Positions 42,938-47,241 of a stretch of DNA of 47,241 nt are shown piece by piece. The notes below the pieces were generated by a model. It was not told the origin of the DNA. It did no database searches and saw nothing but the letters and a program-made list of their open reading frames with translations. Source of the DNA: Vibrio sp. LaRot3 (lineage in GTDB: Bacteria > Pseudomonadota > Gammaproteobacteria > Enterobacterales > Vibrionaceae); the NCBI RefSeq assembly GCF_027587025.1, contig NZ_JAPPTI010000019.1, forward strand, positions 1 to 47,241, read 5' to 3'. The position numbers were made by a program, and so were the translations under genes. Each line of letters opens with the position of its first letter. Position 1 is the stretch's first letter.

Positions 42938-43798
42938 TTGAGTAATCGAACATCAAGGAATGTGAAGCAAGTCATTCTTATTTTAGGCAAGCGCTTAGTT
43001 GATGATACTCTCACTTCAGAGGGCGTTTCGCGCATAGCGGCACTCAACGATTATTTGCATCTAATACAACCCAAGCAACCCATCTTGGTCTTCTGCGGAG
43101 GCGTATTGAAAGGCCAAACGCGTTCTGAAGCACAAGCATTATGGGATGAATTTCGGCTCACTAACTCCCTCTGGAAAACCATTCCGCAAGCCCGGATCAT
43201 TATAGAAAACCGCTCGATTAATACGGTGCAAAATATAGTCAATGCGAGCAGTGAACTTATACGCAGCGGTTTGTGTGAGCGTGGCGAGTGGGTTGATGTG
43301 ATCTTAGTGTCGAATGATTATCACCTCACCAGAATCATTGAAATACAAAAGATGATGCCTGAGCAAGGGTTACTGACTGTGCTTGTAGATCGCTGTGCTC
43401 AAGCAGGATTGCATCTTAATGTTCCTTTAGCAATCGATGCGCATTGCAGTGCACGATACCCGCATGAGACAGAACAAGGTGAAGCGTTTTTACTGATTGA
43501 TGAGCTCACGACATTTCGAGTGTTATTAGAAGGCATAGTGAAAGGTGTGTTTTCGAAGCGTTGGAGCGATACCGCGCAAGAGCCTATAGCCGTAACCAAG
43601 CAGGCCTTGAGGGCGTTAACTAAGCTGCAAGTAATGAAGCCACACCAGAGTGACTTGCAGCGGATATCTGAGTGGGTTGTTCAGATTGAACTGCTACTGG
43701 AACAGAGCAAGTTAACAATAGAGGTTGTGCAGCAAGTGCTTGTAGAGTTTGACGCGATATTAACTCAGTTAAATCGCGTCATAGATCCGGAAGGATAA
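42938..43798 (+). CDS. YdcF/DUF218-family protein
   Basis: A 286-residue protein. Residues ~8-190 are a DUF218 (ElyC/SanA/YdcF) domain with VILILGKRLVDD, FCGGVLKGQTRSEA, a conserved ENRSINTVQN region and VSNDYHLTR. The C-terminal ~90 residues are helical. There is no membrane anchor, like YdcF and unlike SanA/ElyC. Start is TTG 42938 with AAGGGAA ahead; a GTG at 42962 is an alternative. The family acts on nucleotide-linked or envelope compounds in a manner still unclear. Confidence 0.8.
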   Translation: MSNRTSRNVKQVILILGKRLVDDTLTSEGVSRIAALNDYLHLIQPKQPILVFCGGVLKGQTRSEAQALWDEFRLTNSLWKTIPQARIIIENRSINTVQNIVNASSELIRSGLCERGEWVDVILVSNDYHLTRIIEIQKMMPEQGLLTVLVDRCAQAGLHLNVPLAIDAHCSARYPHETEQGEAFLLIDELTTFRVLLEGIVKGVFSKRWSDTAQEPIAVTKQALRALTKLQVMKPHQSDLQRISEWVVQIELLLEQSKLTIEVVQQVLVEFDAILTQLNRVIDPEG

Positions 43799-43811
43799 TC
43801 GCTTAATCGCG

Positions 43812-44828
43812 CTAGAGTGGCATCACTCGGTTACGACCTAGCTGTTTTGCTTCGTAAAGGAGTTTGTCGGCGCGTTCGATAACCGCTTCGAAGTGCTCGT
43901 TTTCAAGGCGTTCTGTGACCCCGAAAGAGGCGGTGATATTGCCGACTTGCTGACCAGAGCGACGATCGCGAATTGACAGCTTTTCAATGGTGCGGCGCAA
44001 GCTATCAGCAAACTGGCGAGCTACACGAACATTGCGATTAGGAACGATCAGCGCAAACTCTTCCCCACCAAAGCGGTAGGCGGTAATACCATCGCGGCAA
44101 CTGCTGTGCAAACGACGAGCTAGCCCTTTGATTACCGTATCGCCAAACAAGTGGCCGTAGGTATCGTTGTAGTTTTTGAAGTGATCAATATCCGCCAAAA
44201 TGAGGCAGAAGCTTTGTTCACTTAAACACAGCGTTTTGATGTCATTATCAAATGAGCGGCGATTGTATAAGCCCGATAAGCTGTCAAACAGCGCGTCTTT
44301 TTGGACTTCTGCCAGTTGAGATTTTAATCGACCAATCTCTTCACTCGCGGTGCTAAGTTGGTTGCTTAAAAAGCTGGTGGAATGGCGAATTTCACGAGAT
44401 TCTGCAACGAGCTGTCGAATGACTGTCATTACTTCATCCAGTGACATGCTTTCATCTTCAACGCGTTCTAAGTTACTAAAACTGCGGTCTATTAGCTCTG
44501 AGAACTGAGAAGTGTCGCTCAGAGTATCAGACATTGAGCTAGCCACTTCGTTGACTAATATCTCAATGTTGGCGCGTAAGTCACTTAATTTGGTTTCGTT
44601 ACGAGACGCAACATGCTTGTTGTAAAGTTGTTCGCCACTGGCGGGAGGGCAGATACCAAAATTTTCGATAATGGTATCAAGCTCGAAATTGAGTTTTGGA
44701 ATCGCATTATCGACGTAGGCATACCATAGCGCGTAGTTCGCAGGCGTAGCAGCGACATGATTCTTCATCATTAGTGGGACAGCTTTTTTGAGATTAGCCG
44801 TCGACTTCTTAAAATCGTCTTCTGTCAT
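43812..44828 (-). CDS. Soluble diguanylate cyclase, VCA0956-like
   Basis: A 338-residue cytoplasmic c-di-GMP synthase. The N-terminal ~165 residues, starting MTEDDFKKSTANLKKAVPLM, are helical with a coiled coil before the catalytic domain, as in the V. cholerae VCA0956 cyclase. The GGDEF domain has DSLSGLYNRRSF, ADIDHFKNYNDTYGH and GGEEF. RDGI instead of RxxD sits at the I-site position, so product inhibition is probably missing. It lies beside cheV, as in V. cholerae. Confidence 0.9.
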   Translation of the reverse strand: MTEDDFKKSTANLKKAVPLMMKNHVAATPANYALWYAYVDNAIPKLNFELDTIIENFGICPPASGEQLYNKHVASRNETKLSDLRANIEILVNEVASSMSDTLSDTSQFSELIDRSFSNLERVEDESMSLDEVMTVIRQLVAESREIRHSTSFLSNQLSTASEEIGRLKSQLAEVQKDALFDSLSGLYNRRSFDNDIKTLCLSEQSFCLILADIDHFKNYNDTYGHLFGDTVIKGLARRLHSSCRDGITAYRFGGEEFALIVPNRNVRVARQFADSLRRTIEKLSIRDRRSGQQVGNITASFGVTERLENEHFEAVIERADKLLYEAKQLGRNRVMPL

Positions 44829-45085
44829 GATCTTCAGCGGCAGTCTTACTTTATTACTTATCTGTTTATGTTAACTCAAACTTATTAAGTCAGTTATAAA
44901 AATAAGTGTCTAATTGTTTTTAGTTACTTTATGACTTCTTGATTAGGGCTACGTTAATCAAACTGATTGAGTGCGTACAGTGAGCATAGAGAATAAACCT
45001 AAAAACTGTGATCCTACTTGATAGAAAACAACCTTGTGGTGACTAAAGGCTCACTTATGCCTAATGCGTTCGCGCTTTTGGGGAG

Positions 45086-46000
45086 CTAGGCAAGCTCAGT
45101 ACCTTGGCTGAGTTTCGCTGCGCCGCGAAGCATGGCTTTTATCAAATCGCCTGCGTTGAACTTCTCTAGTGCCTCATGAGCACCCACTTGTTGCGCACGC
45201 TGCAAACATATCTCACTTGATAATGAGGTGTGCAAAATGATGTAGGCTTTACGTAGCTCAGGATCATTCTGTGTTTCAAACGCTAACTCGTAGCCATCTA
45301 GCCCTGGCATTTCAATATCACTGACTAATAGATCGATGCCTTTGCCAGCTTGAGAGGCTTCGCGCATGTAGTCGAGTGCTTCCGCGCCATTTTTACGAAT
45401 CGCATAAGTAATATTGATACTATCCAGCGCATCTGAGAGCTGTTTTCTAGCAATGCTTGAATCATCAACCAGAAGAATGTGCAAGGCTTTGAGGCGTTCA
45501 CGTTCTATATCGGTCAGCATCGGAATGTTGGCCGCTTCAGTGTCTGGATAGATTTTGGAAAGCAGAAGCTCAACATCTAACATTTGAATGATTTTCTCGT
45601 CGAAGCGAGTAATACCCGTCACGAAGACGTTGTTTCCCGCCGTTGGAGGGGAGGGCTCAATATTGCGCCAATCGCAATCTATGATTTTTTCGATCGAACG
45701 AACCATAAATGCCACAACCGTGCGTAGGCAATCGGTCACGATTAAATAACAAGAGCTGTATTCTTCTGGCTGAATTGGACGAAAGCCAATAGCCGCAGGC
45801 ATATCAATAACAGGAACGTTGAGATCACGAATCGTCACCGTACCAATCACGTTGTGATGTGAGTAGGGGATTTGTGTCGTCGGCATATAAGGGACTATTT
45901 CACGCACCTTAAGCGTACCAATTGCAAAAAGCTGCTTATTGGTGGTGAGTGTAAACATCAGCATACCTTGTGACTGATTTGCTTTACTAATTTTCGCCAT
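45086..46000 (-). CDS. cheV: CheV, chemotaxis coupling protein with receiver domain
   Basis: A 304-residue CheV. Residues ~10-165 form a CheW-like domain that links receptors to CheA. Residues ~180-300 form a response-regulator receiver with acidic pair LLVDDSS, phospho-acceptor Asp in LVSDIEMPG, the Thr/Ser position in LHTSLS, and Lys in EKFNAG. ATG 46000 has GAGAG 6 bases ahead; the ATG at 46021 has AGG almost touching and is less likely. It modulates chemotaxis and adaptation with CheA, which is encoded elsewhere. Confidence 0.92.
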   Translation of the reverse strand: MAKISKANQSQGMLMFTLTTNKQLFAIGTLKVREIVPYMPTTQIPYSHHNVIGTVTIRDLNVPVIDMPAAIGFRPIQPEEYSSCYLIVTDCLRTVVAFMVRSIEKIIDCDWRNIEPSPPTAGNNVFVTGITRFDEKIIQMLDVELLLSKIYPDTEAANIPMLTDIERERLKALHILLVDDSSIARKQLSDALDSINITYAIRKNGAEALDYMREASQAGKGIDLLVSDIEMPGLDGYELAFETQNDPELRKAYIILHTSLSSEICLQRAQQVGAHEALEKFNAGDLIKAMLRGAAKLSQGTELA

Positions 46001-46185
46001 TTGGTCTCTCAGATATGACATCCTATAAATGAATATGGTAACGCAAATGAATTTATGATCCATGAAGCAGATCAGGGATTGTCATGTTTCATTGATTAAA
46101 TGAGATCATGGTACAAACCTTAGATGAACCCAGTGCGTAAATTCGATACAATCGCGCGCTAAATTAACCTGACAGAGACATTGTT

Positions 46186-46464
46186 ATGGCAAATACTGCT
46201 GCTGCACTCCACATCTTAGTCAAGCATAAAGAACAAGCTGAAGACATCATTAAGCAACTGAAAAAAGGAGCAAAGTTCCAGACTCTAGCCAAGAAGTACT
46301 CAACTTGCCCATCAGGTAAAAAAGGTGGTGATCTAGGTGAATTCCGCAAAGGTCAGATGGTTCCGCAGTTTGATAAAGTGTGTTTTAGTGGCGAAACACT
46401 GGTTCCTCATTTGGTAAAAACCAAATTCGGATGGCATGTAGTAAAGGTTTTGTATAGAACATAG
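46186..46464 (+). CDS. ppiC: PpiC, parvulin-type peptidyl-prolyl isomerase
   Basis: A 92-residue single-domain parvulin, catalysing cis-trans isomerisation of peptidyl-prolyl bonds in the cytoplasm. ALHILVKHKEQAEDI, STCPSGKKGGDLGEF, the RKGQMVPQFDKVCFS stretch, and the TKFGWHVVKV C-terminus match E. coli PpiC. The active-site residues His9 and the His near the C-terminus are present. Its own terminator follows. Confidence 0.94.
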   Translation: MANTAAALHILVKHKEQAEDIIKQLKKGAKFQTLAKKYSTCPSGKKGGDLGEFRKGQMVPQFDKVCFSGETLVPHLVKTKFGWHVVKVLYRT

Positions 46465-46489
46465 TGCATATCTCGCCAAGATGAACAGC

Positions 46490-46525
46490 AAAAGCGCCTT
46501 TGGGAAACCAAAGGCGCTTTTTTGT
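46490..46525 (+). terminator. Intrinsic terminator of ppiC
   Basis: A 14-bp stem (AAAAGCGCCTTTGG with its complement) with GAAA loop and a T-run, 26 bases past the ppiC stop. Confidence 0.92.
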
Positions 46526-47241
46526 AACAACTTGCTCAACATTTAACATCTGTATGCCTTTCTTGCTGTGTTGTAAGGCTTTGATAATATGATGGGATAT
46601 TAATATCCGACCTTAGATTAAATGGTGATTAATTTATTATTCTGTGTTGGGCTTAATTGTAAGTAAGCCAATTCGTTATATTTAATAACCACAAATAATA
46701 TGATGACTTATTTTGTCTCATCATGAAGCGATCATCTACATTAAACCATTATAAAAGCAAGGTCATTATTGGGATGCACATGTTTCATAGTGAAAACTTT
46801 CACTAATTTTGCTTGTTTTTTAATTAAGTAATTGTTTTTGTGTGGTTTTATGGCTTTGTTGTGATGTGGCTTAACTCGTTAAACCCGAATGGTGAATATC
46901 ACTTTTAAATGTAAGGATTATTAACCTTGTAATTGTTGTGGAATTTGTTGTCTAGCTGGTATTTATTTTTAGGATCTTAAAAATGCAATAAGTGCAAATG
47001 ATAGTTCTATTAATTTGTGCGGTATATCATTTTAATAAAGGGTTTAGACAAAAGTTTTTCAAATTGTAGTTTTGGGTTTTCAAAATAACCCAATTTTGTG
47101 TATAAAGTGTTAAGTTTCTAATTCTTTATAGACACTCGAGCAATGTCAAAATTAACATTAGCAAATGAATGTTAAATAATTATTAAAATATTGTTTATTT
47201 TTATTTCATCTGTCTCATGTGAAAACATCTTAGAGTAAGAG
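46526..47241. other. Long AT-rich, gene-free right end
   Basis: 716 bases without a supportable gene. It contains a perfect 14-bp palindrome GGATATTAATATCC (46595-46608), a bulged stem (46647-46655 with 46664-46671), an inverted repeat TTGGGTT / AACCCAA (47072-47078, 47087-47093), and TTAACATT / AATGTTAA spaced 8 apart (47152-47159, 47168-47175). It is probably the promoter/leader of a gene past the right edge. The strand of that gene is unknown. Confidence 0.45.

Overview
The window looks like a stretch of the secondary chromosome (chromosome II) of a Vibrio species. The evidence is gene content and order: a tonB1-exbB1-exbD1-hutBCD heme-uptake operon divergent from hutX-hutZ, a malK/malEFG locus with a MicX-like small RNA position behind malG, a cheV / GGDEF (VCA0956-like) / ppiC group, a deaD-rnb pair, and Vibrio-type small families (DUF2986, DUF3024-like). 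Protein sequences match Vibrionaceae versions closely, including HutZ with Asp132 and His170 at the expected positions. I see no phage, IS element, integron or CRISPR array, and no clearly broken gene. The species is not assigned.

Layout. 1-3130: two small overlapping membrane-protein genes, a secreted delta-class carbonic anhydrase (minus) and a C39-like cysteine-peptidase lipoprotein (plus). 3156-5835 (minus): a biotin uptake operon bioM-bioN-bioY followed by an orphan BPL_N/glutamine-amidotransferase-like protein. 6196-8610 (plus): a YnbA-type CDP-alcohol phosphotransferase variant and a YnbC-like hydrolase-methyltransferase fusion. 8654-10126 (minus): a secreted C69 dipeptidase. 10465-13303 (plus): a large TPR-like protein and a small partner. 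13370-13882 (minus): an orphan type IV prepilin-like protein. 14114-18452: the cold-shock DEAD-box helicase deaD (minus) and RNase II rnb (plus), divergent. 18592-22047 (plus): a membrane diguanylate cyclase and a five-TM protein that I identify as IgaA/YrfF-like.

22121-28060: the heme island. TonB1/ExbB1/ExbD1 energise outer-membrane receptors, HutBCD carries heme across the inner membrane, and HutX/HutZ carry and degrade it in the cytosol. HutW, the radical-SAM partner found here in V. cholerae, is absent. Fur-like sites lie between the two divergent units. 28098-33609: maltose/maltodextrin ABC transporter (malK divergent from malEFG) with MalT-box-like sites between and a strong hairpin between malE and malF. 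33610-33800 carries several hairpins and a terminator consistent with MicX.

33970-46464: assorted single genes: a small hypothetical, a lipoprotein, a TetR regulator, a DUF3024-like protein, a PstS-like phosphate-binding protein, a MaoC-domain hydratase, tRNA-Ser(UGA) with its own promoter and terminator, hypotheticals, a POT-family transporter, L-serine dehydratase, a YdcF/DUF218 protein, a soluble diguanylate cyclase, CheV and the parvulin PpiC. The last ~700 bases are AT-rich and gene-free, with several inverted repeats, and look like the long upstream region of a gene beyond the right edge.
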